In this document: positions 49,032 to 57,151 of the stretch, in pieces
Numbering within the stretch: the first letter of the stretch is position 1
How the letters are laid out: the number at the start of each line of letters is the position of its first letter
DNA from: Cystobacter ferrugineus
GTDB lineage: Bacteria; Myxococcota; Myxococcia; Myxococcales; Myxococcaceae
Assembly: GCF_001887355.1 (NCBI RefSeq)
Contig: NZ_MPIN01000012.1
Location: 61,121 to 125,120 of the forward strand
Direction of reading: 5' to 3'
Length of the DNA stretch: 64,000 nucleotides
The notes under the pieces: generated by a model
What the model was told of the DNA's origin: nothing
What the model saw: only the letters and a program-made list of their open reading frames with translations
Databases searched by the model: none
Position numbers and translations under genes: made by a program

Positions 49032-49943
49032 TCAATCCAGGAAGCGGCGCTCCCAGCGCAGTATCTGCTCCGCGTCCAACCGGGTGGCGGGAAACCCCCA
49101 ATGATGGAGGTGGGGCTCGAGCAGCCGGGCGAGGGCGCGGTGCAGGGGAAGCGTCTGGCCCGCCTGCGTATCTCCCGGTTCGGGCCGCTCGCTCAGGGTG
49201 ATGAGCACCCGGTCTCCACTCATCTCCTGGAGGGAGATGCCTGGAAGGGACAAGGCCTCCTTCAGGGCGGCGACGCCACCGAGCTGGCCCAGCACGGGCT
49301 GTCCGAGGAAGTTCATCCAGTGCACTCCCTCCACCCAGGTGTCCATGCTCAACTCCGCGCTGCTCGAGGCGAGATGGACTCCAGGGAAGCGTGGGTGGAT
49401 GAGGGGGAGGACCTCGCTGAAGTACCACGGGTCCGTGCAGAGCGCGAAGTCCACATATCCGGAGTTGAAGGGCAACTCCGCCGCCAGCTCGAGGGCCAGG
49501 GTTTGCACGTGAGCCGGGCCTCTCTCTTCCAGATATTCCGTGGGCAGGCGGATGTACAAGACGCTCACGTCATGCTTTCGGTCGGGCCAGGGGAGTGGGA
49601 CGATGTCCAAGCCCCGGTAGTCCACGTGGAGTTCATCCACATCGTCTGACTTGCCCTCCAGGACAAGAAAAACGGCTTCCTCGGGCCCTGGTGCGAGCGT
49701 CTGCTGGCGGAGCTTCTCCCAGGAGGGCTCATCAAGCGGTTCGGTTTGTCCTTCACCGACGTATCGTTCGAAGGAATAGGGACGTATTCTTTCCCGCAAG
49801 AGTTCCAGGGCGCGTACAACGGCCGGTGCGAACCGCTCATTGGGATGCCGCAGGTAAAAACTCAGAATCACCGCATCGCTTGCGCGCAATCGACCGTGTT
49901 CGTTGAAGTGCCGTATCCGAGGGTATCTCATGGTGAGCACCAC
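49032..49943 (-). CDS. DUF3396-like (type VI immunity family) immunity protein
   Basis: 303-residue soluble protein. It matches the DUF3396 pattern of immunity proteins: an N-terminal strand with SDAVILSFYLRH, a central ALELAAELPFNSGYVDFALC, HPRFPGVHLASS and a long C-terminal part with WMNFLGQPVLGQLGG and DRVLITLSERP. It starts 3 bp after the stop of the toxin gene upstream on the same strand, so it is very likely that toxin's antidote. The 5' part looks less GC-rich than typical genes here. Confidence 0.8.
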   Translation of the reverse strand: MVLTMRYPRIRHFNEHGRLRASDAVILSFYLRHPNERFAPAVVRALELLRERIRPYSFERYVGEGQTEPLDEPSWEKLRQQTLAPGPEEAVFLVLEGKSDDVDELHVDYRGLDIVPLPWPDRKHDVSVLYIRLPTEYLEERGPAHVQTLALELAAELPFNSGYVDFALCTDPWYFSEVLPLIHPRFPGVHLASSSAELSMDTWVEGVHWMNFLGQPVLGQLGGVAALKEALSLPGISLQEMSGDRVLITLSERPEPGDTQAGQTLPLHRALARLLEPHLHHWGFPATRLDAEQILRWERRFLD

Positions 49944-49946
49944 CTC

Positions 49947-50819
49947 CTACTTCCGAATGACTCCCTGCCGAGGTGAGACGAGGCGAGGGGTGACTTGGAG
50001 TGCTGCTTTGTAGAGATCTCCTTGCGACCGATCTCGCCAGCGTCCTTTGTCGTATCTCTCCCACCGAGCAATATTGCTTTCCGGACAGGGGAACTTGAGA
50101 TCATACACGCGGACGATGATGCCCTGTTCATTCAGCAGGATGAGGTCGGGCTCGATGGTTCCCTTCAGGCCCTTCCAGCCTTGCTTCGCCACGATTTCCT
50201 CCACCCTCTTCTTGTCCAGGAATTCCCATTGGCCGGTCCGGTCATCGAGCTGGAAACGAGGATGGAGCCAGTAGCGCCCGGGAAGTAACAGGTCCAATGC
50301 CTTGCGCAAGCAGGGCCAGGCCTGCTCGTGCTTGAACAGCCCCAGATAGACGGCCCACGTCACCTGCTTGCCCGCCTTGAGCTGCTGGCAGATCTCCGCG
50401 CTCGGGCTTCGGCCTTGGAAGTGGTGGTCGTTGACTTCCTGATCCGCCTTGCTCGTGCACCGCTCGATGGCGCTCTCGACCGTCGCGAGCAGGTCCGCCG
50501 CCAGCTCCACTCCCCGATGTTCGGCGGCATTGATCCGGGGCTGCATCGCCACCGCCACGGTTGTCGCCGTGCTGACGGCAGCGAGCTTCATCCCCGGGGA
50601 TGGCGAGCGAACCACCTGCTCCGCCTCGGCTGCACCGGTGCAGCGCTCCCATTGGCCAGGAAACTGCTTGAGACAGCATTCGGGGGTGAGGTCCCGCGGG
50701 CCGCATTCGCCCTCTGGTCCAACGGGGTCGGACTCCGCCAGGCACTCGACATGGAGCAGGGCCAGGAGGGCGAGCATCCAGGACACCTTCTTCGAGGAGG
50801 AGGGGGGCACGTGCCTCAT
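49947..50819 (-). CDS. exported toxin candidate with PD-(D/E)xK nuclease motif
   Basis: 290-residue protein. From MRHVPPSSSKKVSW a signal peptide ends near LAES (about 30), then a Cys-rich region (ECG, ECCLKQF, ERC). Residues about 60-120 are helical. The C-terminal domain has DHHFQG (about 131-136) and the motif EPD (Asp225)-x14-DLK (Asp240, Lys242) within strands LILL and IIVRVYDLKF, which fits a PD-(D/E)xK restriction-endonuclease fold. Together with the immunity gene directly downstream this makes a secreted nuclease toxin, similar in plan to the SitA pair 15 kb upstream but unrelated in sequence. The start has no good ribosome site and lies in a perfect inverted repeat. Confidence 0.7.
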   Translation of the reverse strand: MRHVPPSSSKKVSWMLALLALLHVECLAESDPVGPEGECGPRDLTPECCLKQFPGQWERCTGAAEAEQVVRSPSPGMKLAAVSTATTVAVAMQPRINAAEHRGVELAADLLATVESAIERCTSKADQEVNDHHFQGRSPSAEICQQLKAGKQVTWAVYLGLFKHEQAWPCLRKALDLLLPGRYWLHPRFQLDDRTGQWEFLDKKRVEEIVAKQGWKGLKGTIEPDLILLNEQGIIVRVYDLKFPCPESNIARWERYDKGRWRDRSQGDLYKAALQVTPRLVSPRQGVIRK

Positions 50820-50834
50820 GGTAACATGAGGCAC
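50811..50834. promoter_or_regulatory. perfect inverted repeat spanning divergent start codons
   Basis: GTGCCTCATG (50811-50820) and CATGAGGCAC (50825-50834) are exact reverse complements around GTAA. The minus-strand toxin ATG (50817-50819) is in the left arm, and an ATG for the + strand gene (50826) is in the right arm, so both reading frames can begin Met-Arg-His. It could be a repressor operator or an mRNA hairpin that hides either start. Confidence 0.6.
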
Positions 50835-50843
50835 CGAGGGCTC

Positions 50844-52214
50844 ATGGGCACATCGGTTGATGGTGGAGAGGCGGAGCGGAATGATGGACAGACGTTCACG
50901 GACGCTGGCGAACAGTCTCATCGATGGACGCGCCGTCGGGTGTTGTTCTGGACCCTGGGTCTGTTGCCCCTCTCGGCGGGGGCGGGATGGTCGGCCTTCG
51001 AGTGGTTCGACGAACGCAAGAAGGCGCGGGATTCGGCCGCACGGCTGACCCAGGACGCTGCCTGGCATGCCTTTGACGGCACTCTAGGTGAGAGCCCCTT
51101 GCTCGGAGGAGTGCTGAAAGCCGCCAGGATCCATGCTCCCGCCCAACTCCTGGCGGCGTGCTGGTTCATGCAGGTGGGCAAGTGGGACCTTGCTCTCGAG
51201 TATCTCGAAGGCGCCGCGATCAGGCAGTCACCGGAGGCACTCCTGCTGCGCAACCTCGTCGAGCGCCAGCCGCGTGTGTCCCAATGGCGCCATGCCTTCT
51301 TCGATGCCTGGCAGTCGCTCGGAAGGCCTGACTTTCGTCAGAGCACCCTGCTCCCCAGTCCCTTGCAGTGGAGTCACCTGATGGCCGACACCTGGTCGCC
51401 CTGGGATGCAACCCACGAATCCCGGCGCTTGCCCCTGGTGGTGTTGAATCCCGAGTTGGCTCGGGCTCGCCAGGATGAGGTGGGCGGACTGGTTCATGCC
51501 TCGGACTCGCTTCCCATTCTCATGGCACTGCGCGAGCACCTCTTCGCCTACGAGGAACAAGACCCACTTCGTCCGGGCTTGTTGCCCGCCGTGGATGAGA
51601 GGATCGGGCAGCTCGCTGGGTCCTCTCCTCGCACCCTTCAGTTGGCCTTGATTCCTTTCCTGACCGGCAGCCTGCTCTCTCAGCCCTTTTCCCACGGGGA
51701 ATTGGAAACACTCGAGAATCTGGTCACCTTGTCCGAGTGGAAGCAGCCCTCCAGCGAGCAATTCTTCATGGAGATGCTTGGGCATTTCGAGGCGTTGCCC
51801 GCACCGGGTCATCATGCGTGGTCGGCGGCCACCCTGGCGCAGGGCGTCTCCCTGGGCGTGTGGCTCTACCACCGGGCACGGGCCAGCAAGGCGCACCTGA
51901 ACGACGAGGACCGGCGATGGCTGGGACGTCTGCTATGGGTCGCCGGAGCGCGCTTGCGCGAGCAGCACTCGTGCCAGGAAGTGGAGCAGGGGCTCCGGCT
52001 GCAGATGCTGGGCAGTGAATGGATGGAGCACTCACCGTCGCGCGACGACTGCATCACGGTGTGGGTGGACGTCGGGCGATGGCAGAAGTCCCTGCTGCAG
52101 GCGGCCTACTATCGCTGGCCCCTGGCCTCCTTGCAGGAGGAGTCTTGCGAACCCAGGGCCCGGGACGAGCTGACCTGGATGCGAACCTTCGCGGAGAAGA
52201 TCCCCCTGCCTTGA
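50844..52214 (+). CDS. membrane-anchored protein of unknown function
   Basis: 456-residue protein starting MGTSVDGGEAE; GAGGG lies a few bases upstream, while an ATG at 50826 inside the palindrome would add MRHRGL. A polar head is followed by a twin-arginine-like RWTRRRVLFW and one transmembrane helix at about 34-50. The rest is helical with repeats suggestive of TPR/HEAT-like packing (WFMQVGKWDLALEYLEGAA). No enzyme motif seen. It is divergent from the toxin/immunity pair across 24-48 bp, so it may be co-regulated, for example as a delivery or regulatory partner; that is speculation. Confidence 0.7.
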   Translation: MGTSVDGGEAERNDGQTFTDAGEQSHRWTRRRVLFWTLGLLPLSAGAGWSAFEWFDERKKARDSAARLTQDAAWHAFDGTLGESPLLGGVLKAARIHAPAQLLAACWFMQVGKWDLALEYLEGAAIRQSPEALLLRNLVERQPRVSQWRHAFFDAWQSLGRPDFRQSTLLPSPLQWSHLMADTWSPWDATHESRRLPLVVLNPELARARQDEVGGLVHASDSLPILMALREHLFAYEEQDPLRPGLLPAVDERIGQLAGSSPRTLQLALIPFLTGSLLSQPFSHGELETLENLVTLSEWKQPSSEQFFMEMLGHFEALPAPGHHAWSAATLAQGVSLGVWLYHRARASKAHLNDEDRRWLGRLLWVAGARLREQHSCQEVEQGLRLQMLGSEWMEHSPSRDDCITVWVDVGRWQKSLLQAAYYRWPLASLQEESCEPRARDELTWMRTFAEKIPLP

Positions 52215-52423
52215 CCTGGTTTCGGGGCGCGCGGATCCGCTCCAACTCCAGAATTCCAATACCTCGGGATGCCGGCCAACGATTGCCTGGCCGCCTGTGA
52301 TGGCGCTCACACCTCTGACGTGAAGAGAAACACAGCCGGGAATGGTGGCGTGTGGCACCTTGGTGCGTGTCAGGGGTTGGTCCCTGATGTTGGACGCGAA
52401 CGAATCCGAGCACTGGGGGAGCC

Positions 52424-52927
52424 ATGTTTCATCTCGATCGTCATTTTTCGTTGGGGGGGGCGCTGTTCACGCTCGATGGGATTCTGGAGGCCTTTGGTGG
52501 AAGCCATGAGGAGCCGGGCTTCCTCGAACGGCCCACGGCCTTGCCCGAGGAACTCAGGGGACAGGCGATGGTCGTCTACTCGCCGCGGCGGCGCGTGGAC
52601 GAATCGCTCCTGCGCCCGCTGGGGCCCCCGGAGGACATCGGTGGCGAGGTCCTCGAAGGCGAGCCCGTCCTCTCCGCCCGGGTCGACTTCAGCGAGCAGG
52701 GCATGATGGCTGGCATCTTCAAGGCGACCACCGGGAAGGTGAGGATCCACTTCCCCTTCACCGAGCACGCCACCATCCTCGAGGGGGAAGTCACCCTCAC
52801 CGATGAGATGCGCCAGACCCGCACCCTGAAGAAGGGTGACAGCTACTTCATCCGCCAGGGGCAGACCATCATCTGGGACGTCAAGGGCAAGCACGTCATC
52901 AAGAGCTTCTTCAACATCACCCGGTGA
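52424..52927 (+). CDS. cupin domain protein
   Basis: 167-residue protein with a C-terminal RmlC-like cupin of the DUF861/EutQ type: RVDFSEQGMMAGIFKATTGK, FPFTEHATILEGEVTLTDE (His and Glu of cupin motif 1), LKKGDSYFIRQGQ and WDVKGKHVIKSFF (motif 2 His). The N-terminal part has an unassigned region with ERPTALPEELRGQ. GGGGGAG precedes the ATG. It may bind a metal and a small molecule. It stands 122 bp upstream of the mannosidase gene on the same strand and could belong to a carbohydrate-use unit. Confidence 0.8.
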   Translation: MFHLDRHFSLGGALFTLDGILEAFGGSHEEPGFLERPTALPEELRGQAMVVYSPRRRVDESLLRPLGPPEDIGGEVLEGEPVLSARVDFSEQGMMAGIFKATTGKVRIHFPFTEHATILEGEVTLTDEMRQTRTLKKGDSYFIRQGQTIIWDVKGKHVIKSFFNITR

Positions 52928-53048
52928 CTGGCGGTGGCGCAGAGGCGAACCTGGTGGTCAGAGCCGGAAGAGGACGGTAAGAGGCCTCGGACGGGGAGCC
53001 GTCACGCCCCAGCCAGATGGAGGCCTTTCCTTGTCGTCCTCTCCCCTC

Positions 53049-55439
53049 ATGACCCTCCGCGGCGCCGGCCTGGTGCTGGGTGCCCTCCTCCTGGCCTTCG
53101 ACGCCCAGGCCCAGGCTCCGACGCCAACTCAGGAAGTGAATCCCTTCATCGGCACGACGAACGGAGGCAACGTCTTTCCAGGACCCGTCGCGCCGTTCGG
53201 CATGGTGTCCTTCAGCCCCGACCAGAGCCCTCTGCCCGGTAGACGCGCGCCCATCGCCGCACCTGGCGGGTACGAGTGGCGCTCCAATGGAATCCGGGGC
53301 TTCAGCCTCACCCACCTGTCGGGCAGTGGTTGCGCCGGAGCAGGGGGCGATATCCCCCTCATGCCCATCACCACCCCGGTGCGCCTCTCTCCTTCCTCGC
53401 CAGACGCCTACACCGCCTATTCCAGCTTGATGAGCCATGCGAAGGAGAGCGCCTCGCCCGGCGCCTATCGCGTGGCGATGGAGAACGGCGTGACCGTCGA
53501 GCTGGCGGCGACGCCGAGGACGGCGGTGGGCCGGTTCACCTTCCCGGCCGACAGGCCCGCCAACGTCTTGTTCCGCACCTCCGACTCGCAGACCGGCAGC
53601 ACCGCCGCCGTCACCCGCATCGCGCCGGACAAACGAACGGTCTCGGGCTCGGTGACCAGCGGCAACTTCTGCGGCTACCTCGCCACCGACCGGCGCGAGA
53701 GCTACTACACGCTTCATTTCGTGGCGGTGTTCGACCAGCCCTTCACGACGGGCGGCACGTGGCGCGATGGCGTGGTGACGCCCGGCTCGACCTCGACGGA
53801 AGGCGGCACCACCTATGGCGAGCTGGGCTTCCCACCGGCGGGCAAGGGCTCCGGCGGATGGATCTCCTTCGACCCGAAGACCTCTCCCGTGGTCAACGTG
53901 CGGATCGGCGTGTCCTATGTCGACGAGGCGGGTGCCCTGGCCAATCTGGAGGCCGAGAGTCCGGCCTCGGCGACGCTGGAGGGGACGCAAGGCGCCACGC
54001 GTGACGCCTGGAACCAGGTGCTGGGGAAGATCCGCATCGAGGGCGGAAGCCGCGACGACCGCACGGTGTTCTACACGGCGCTCTACCATTCCCTGATTCA
54101 TCCCAGTCTGCACAGCGACGTGGATGGCCGCTACCGAGGCATGGACGGCAGGATCCACGAGGTCTCGGGCGCCCAGAAGGCGCAATACGCCAACTTCTCC
54201 GGCTGGGACGTCTATCGCTCGCAGGTGCAGCTCGTCACGCTGTTGGAGCCCAAGGTCGGCTCCGACCTCGCCCAGTCCCTGCTCAACCAGGCCCACCAGA
54301 ACGGTGGCGTCTGGGATCGCTGGACGCACGTCACGGGGGCGACGGGGGTGATGAACGGCGATCCCTCGCCACCCACGGTGGCCGCCATCCACGCCTTCGG
54401 CGGACGCGACTTCGACCTGAAGGGCGCCTACGCCTCGCTCCTCAAGGCCGCGACGGTGCCGACGCCCAAGGACCTCGGCCGCGTCGGCTGTCCGGTTCTC
54501 TGCCAGGGCCAGCGGCCGGGGCTCGATCAATGGCTGTCGCGCCACTACATGCCCGTCGGCTCGCCCGGCTGGGGCAGTGCGTCCGACACGTTGGAACTGG
54601 CGGCGGCCGATTTCGCCATGGCGCAGCTCGCGCGCCTGGCCGGCGACAAGACGAACGTCCGGCGCTTCACCGAACGGTCGGGATGGTGGCGCAACCTGTA
54701 CAACCCCGCCGCCACGAGCGCGGGCGGCTACATCCAGCCGCGCAAGGCCGATGGAAGCTGGCCCGCCTTCGACCCGGCCTCCGATGACGAGTTCGTCGAG
54801 GGCTCGGGTGCCCAGTACCTGTGGATGGTCCCGTTCGATCCCGCCGGCTTGTTCGAGCTGATGGGCGGACGCGACAAGGCGCGGGCCCGTCTGGACGGGT
54901 TCTTCCAGGACGAGAAGGGGGAGTGGGTGGTCACCAAGGCTGGCCCGCTGCACGCCGAATTGGACAACGAGCCGTCCATCGCGGCCCCCTGGCTCTATCT
55001 GTTCGCCGGCGAGCCCTGGAAGACGCAGGCCGTCGTGCGCGCCGCCATGCGGAAGATCTGGACCAACGCACCCGAGGGCATCTCCGGAAACGACGACCTG
55101 GGGCAGATGTCGTCCTGGTACGTCTGGTCGGCATTGGGGCTGTATCCGGTCTACCCGGGGCGGGCCGAGCTGGTCGTCGGCAGTCCGCTGTTCGCGTCGG
55201 CGCGGATCATCCGTCCGGGCGCGACCCTCACCATCAAAGGCACCGGCGCCGCACCCGGCGCGCCCTATGTGCGCGGCCTCAAGGTCAATGGAAAGCCCTC
55301 CCAGCGGGCCTGGCTGCCGGCGGACTTCATTGCTCGCGACGGCGTCCTGGAGTTCGAACTCTCGCCAACGCCCGATCGCGGATGGGGCGCCGCTCCCGCG
55401 GATGCTCCGCCGTCCTTCGGCCCACGCTCAACCCGGTAG
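53049..55439 (+). CDS. glycoside hydrolase family 92 alpha-mannosidase, exported
   Basis: 796-residue GH92 enzyme, calcium-dependent exo-acting alpha-mannosidases that trim mannose from N-glycans or fungal mannans. Signal peptide MTLRGAGLVLGALLLAFDAQA. Family landmarks are EVNPFIGTTNGGNVFPGPVA, LTHLSGSGC, YTALYHSLIHPSLHSD, NFSGWDVYRSQ, EGSGAQYLWMVPFD and, near the end, GNDDLGQMSSWYVWSALGLYPVYPG (split here only for length: GNDDLGQM then SSWYVWSALG). Both the N-terminal beta-sandwich and the alpha/alpha barrel are complete. No strong ribosome site precedes the ATG. cutC follows after 4 bp. Confidence 0.95.
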   Translation: MTLRGAGLVLGALLLAFDAQAQAPTPTQEVNPFIGTTNGGNVFPGPVAPFGMVSFSPDQSPLPGRRAPIAAPGGYEWRSNGIRGFSLTHLSGSGCAGAGGDIPLMPITTPVRLSPSSPDAYTAYSSLMSHAKESASPGAYRVAMENGVTVELAATPRTAVGRFTFPADRPANVLFRTSDSQTGSTAAVTRIAPDKRTVSGSVTSGNFCGYLATDRRESYYTLHFVAVFDQPFTTGGTWRDGVVTPGSTSTEGGTTYGELGFPPAGKGSGGWISFDPKTSPVVNVRIGVSYVDEAGALANLEAESPASATLEGTQGATRDAWNQVLGKIRIEGGSRDDRTVFYTALYHSLIHPSLHSDVDGRYRGMDGRIHEVSGAQKAQYANFSGWDVYRSQVQLVTLLEPKVGSDLAQSLLNQAHQNGGVWDRWTHVTGATGVMNGDPSPPTVAAIHAFGGRDFDLKGAYASLLKAATVPTPKDLGRVGCPVLCQGQRPGLDQWLSRHYMPVGSPGWGSASDTLELAAADFAMAQLARLAGDKTNVRRFTERSGWWRNLYNPAATSAGGYIQPRKADGSWPAFDPASDDEFVEGSGAQYLWMVPFDPAGLFELMGGRDKARARLDGFFQDEKGEWVVTKAGPLHAELDNEPSIAAPWLYLFAGEPWKTQAVVRAAMRKIWTNAPEGISGNDDLGQMSSWYVWSALGLYPVYPGRAELVVGSPLFASARIIRPGATLTIKGTGAAPGAPYVRGLKVNGKPSQRAWLPADFIARDGVLEFELSPTPDRGWGAAPADAPPSFGPRSTR

Positions 55440-55443
55440 CCCC

Positions 55444-56166
55444 ATGCCCAAGGCCATCCTCGAAGTCTGCGCGTTCAACATCCAGTCATGCCTCATCGCG
55501 GAGAAGGCCGGTGCCTACCGCGTCGAGCTTTGCGACAATCCGACGGAAGGTGGAACCACCCCGAGTCACGGTGCCATCAAGCGGACCCGGGAGAGGATCT
55601 CCATCAAGCTCTACCCCCTCGTGAGACCCCGGGCGGGCAACTACTATTACGATGAGGACGAGATCGCCATCATCGAGGAAGACATCCGCGTCTGCCGTGA
55701 TCTCGGTTGTGATGGAATTTCCATCGGCGCGCAGTTGCTCGATGGACGGATCGACAAGGACTTGATGAAGCGGTTCGTCGAACTGGCGGGGCCGATGGGC
55801 GTCACCTGCAACCGTGCCTTCGATGCGACGCCGGACATGTTCCAGGCCCTGGAGGATCTGATCGAAGTGGGTTGCGAGCGTGTGCTCACGTCGGGTCAGG
55901 CCAGTGGCGCGCCAGAAGCGGGAAGGGTCTTGGGAGAGCTGGTGAAGGCCGCGGGCGAGCGCATCATCATCATGCCGGGGGCGGGAATCCGCTCATCCAA
56001 CCTCGGAAAGCTGATGGAGGAGTCTGGTGCGCGGGAATACCACGGCTCCGTGCGCAGACCCACGGCCAACCCCATGACACATGGCAACCCCAGGGTGTTG
56101 GACTTCGGGAGTGTCTATCTACCGGATGAACAGGAGTTGGCGGGCATCCTGGCGCAGATGAGGTAG
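55444..56166 (+). CDS. cutC: CutC family protein (PF03932-type TIM barrel)
   Basis: 240-residue cytoplasmic TIM-barrel protein of the CutC family. Opening LEVCAFNIQSCLIAEKAGA, then RVELCDNPTEGGTTPSHG, LVRPRAGNYYYDEDE, GVTCNRAFDATPD and VLTSGQASGAPEA match the family closely. CutC was named for copper homeostasis, but its biochemical role is disputed. The 4-bp spacing from the GH92 gene implies one transcript, so here a role in sugar metabolism may be more likely than copper handling. Length is normal. Confidence 0.95.
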   Translation: MPKAILEVCAFNIQSCLIAEKAGAYRVELCDNPTEGGTTPSHGAIKRTRERISIKLYPLVRPRAGNYYYDEDEIAIIEEDIRVCRDLGCDGISIGAQLLDGRIDKDLMKRFVELAGPMGVTCNRAFDATPDMFQALEDLIEVGCERVLTSGQASGAPEAGRVLGELVKAAGERIIIMPGAGIRSSNLGKLMEESGAREYHGSVRRPTANPMTHGNPRVLDFGSVYLPDEQELAGILAQMR

Positions 56167-56219
56167 TGCACCGCTCCCGCATGGTCGCTCGCAGCGGACC
56201 GTCCGGGCAAGAGGTTCAC

Positions 56220-56432
56220 ATGCGTCTTGTTTGTACGGTTGCCGCAATGATCGGCGCCTTGCTGTTCGCACCACCGACCGCCGCGGGGCAGAGCCCGTCC
56301 CCGGCCCCCCCTTCGCCCGAAGTGGTCAGCCCGGCACCCACGGGGGCCGTGGCCTCGGCCCCGGTCACTCCCCAGCTCACCGCGTCCGACCTCGAGGCTT
56401 GGCTGGACGGCTTCCTGGTGTTCGCCGCGTGA
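56220..56432 (+). pseudogene. 5' fragment of an exported serine-hydrolase-like gene
   Basis: 70 codons. A good ribosome site (GAGG), a clear signal peptide (MRLVCTVAAMIGALLFAPPTAA), a Pro/Ala/Val linker, then LTASDLEAWLDGFLVFAA and a stop. The last segment looks like the beginning of beta-lactamase-fold serine hydrolases, where an LxxxDLEAWLDGF-type helix precedes the catalytic domain; here the domain is missing. I read this as a truncated gene. It could instead be a genuine tiny exported protein. Confidence 0.5.
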
Positions 56433-56800
56433 GGTGTGGAGGCAGGCGCAGGGTGTTGAAGTAGCTGACGGCACCTGTTCCAGAATGCGTGGTATTGAGC
56501 CCCAAGCCGTCACTCTGCTCCAGACGCCCACGCCCCTGTTGCCTGCCCGCCTGGGCAGGCGTACGCTCCAAGCGGCTGCACGGCCTCTTCACCGGCCTGG
56601 CGCACGGCCCGCGTGTCTCTCTGTTTGCGGTAGGCACCACACTTGGCAGGTTGCTCTTCGGGCGAGGAACTGGAGAGGCCCTTCCCAAATAGGCTCCAAG
56701 TACTTGGACTTGGTCCGCTCCTGTGAAACGCTGTATGTTCGTGTCCTACAGTGCACATGGGCGGGGCAGGCCACTGTTTCGCGCCTTGCGTAAGTCAACC
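56433..56800. other. intergenic/decayed DNA
   Basis: About 370 bp with composition unlike the genes around it and short overlapping frames on both strands, none with a convincing start or motif. It begins exactly where the serine-hydrolase-like gene is cut off, so it may be the scar of an insertion or deletion. No terminal inverted repeats or transposase motif were seen. Confidence 0.4.
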
Positions 56801-56817
56801 CTTGATGTTACATCAAG
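56801..56817. promoter_or_regulatory. palindromic operator candidate of the toxin-antitoxin pair
   Basis: Perfect palindrome CTTGATGT-T-ACATCAAG, 26 bp before the toxin start codon. MqsA-type antitoxins repress their own operons by binding palindromes through their C-terminal helix-turn-helix, so this is a strong candidate site. Confidence 0.6.
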
Positions 56818-56843
56818 CGCGAGGTGCTGACAGGAGGGCGGGG

Positions 56844-57119
56844 GTGAATCGGCTGAACCGGAACGAGGCGATGAAGCTGGTTCAGCGCTGCTTGAAGGAA
56901 GGACAGGTGTCCTTCTCGAGCCACGCCCTTGAGGAACTGGACGCAGACGACATGACCACGCAGGACGCTATCAACGTTCTTCGTGGCGGTCGCATTGAGA
57001 CGGAGGCTGAGTGGGAGCGAGGTAGTTGGCGCTATCGCGTGTCCACTCCGCGATACGTCGTGGTGGTGGCGTTTCGACCCGAGCTGAACCTGGTGGTCGT
57101 GACCGCTTGGCGGAAGTAG
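56844..57119 (+). CDS. DUF4258-like toxin of a type II toxin-antitoxin pair
   Basis: 91-residue protein from a GTG start with AGGAGG upstream. The DUF4258-type fold is read from the helix KLVQRCLKEGQVSFSSHALEEL, then DDMTTQDAINVLRGGRIE, YRVSTPRYVVVVAF and the final LNLVVVTAWRK. The SSHALEEL His and the terminal Trp-Arg-Lys are typical of this RelE/MqsR-related group. It is followed after 32 bp by an MqsA-like antitoxin, which supports a toxin role (mRNA cleavage is likely but unproven here). Confidence 0.8.
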   Translation: MNRLNRNEAMKLVQRCLKEGQVSFSSHALEELDADDMTTQDAINVLRGGRIETEAEWERGSWRYRVSTPRYVVVVAFRPELNLVVVTAWRK

Positions 57120-57151
57120 AAGCCCTCATCCATGGGAAAGGACGAAAGGCA

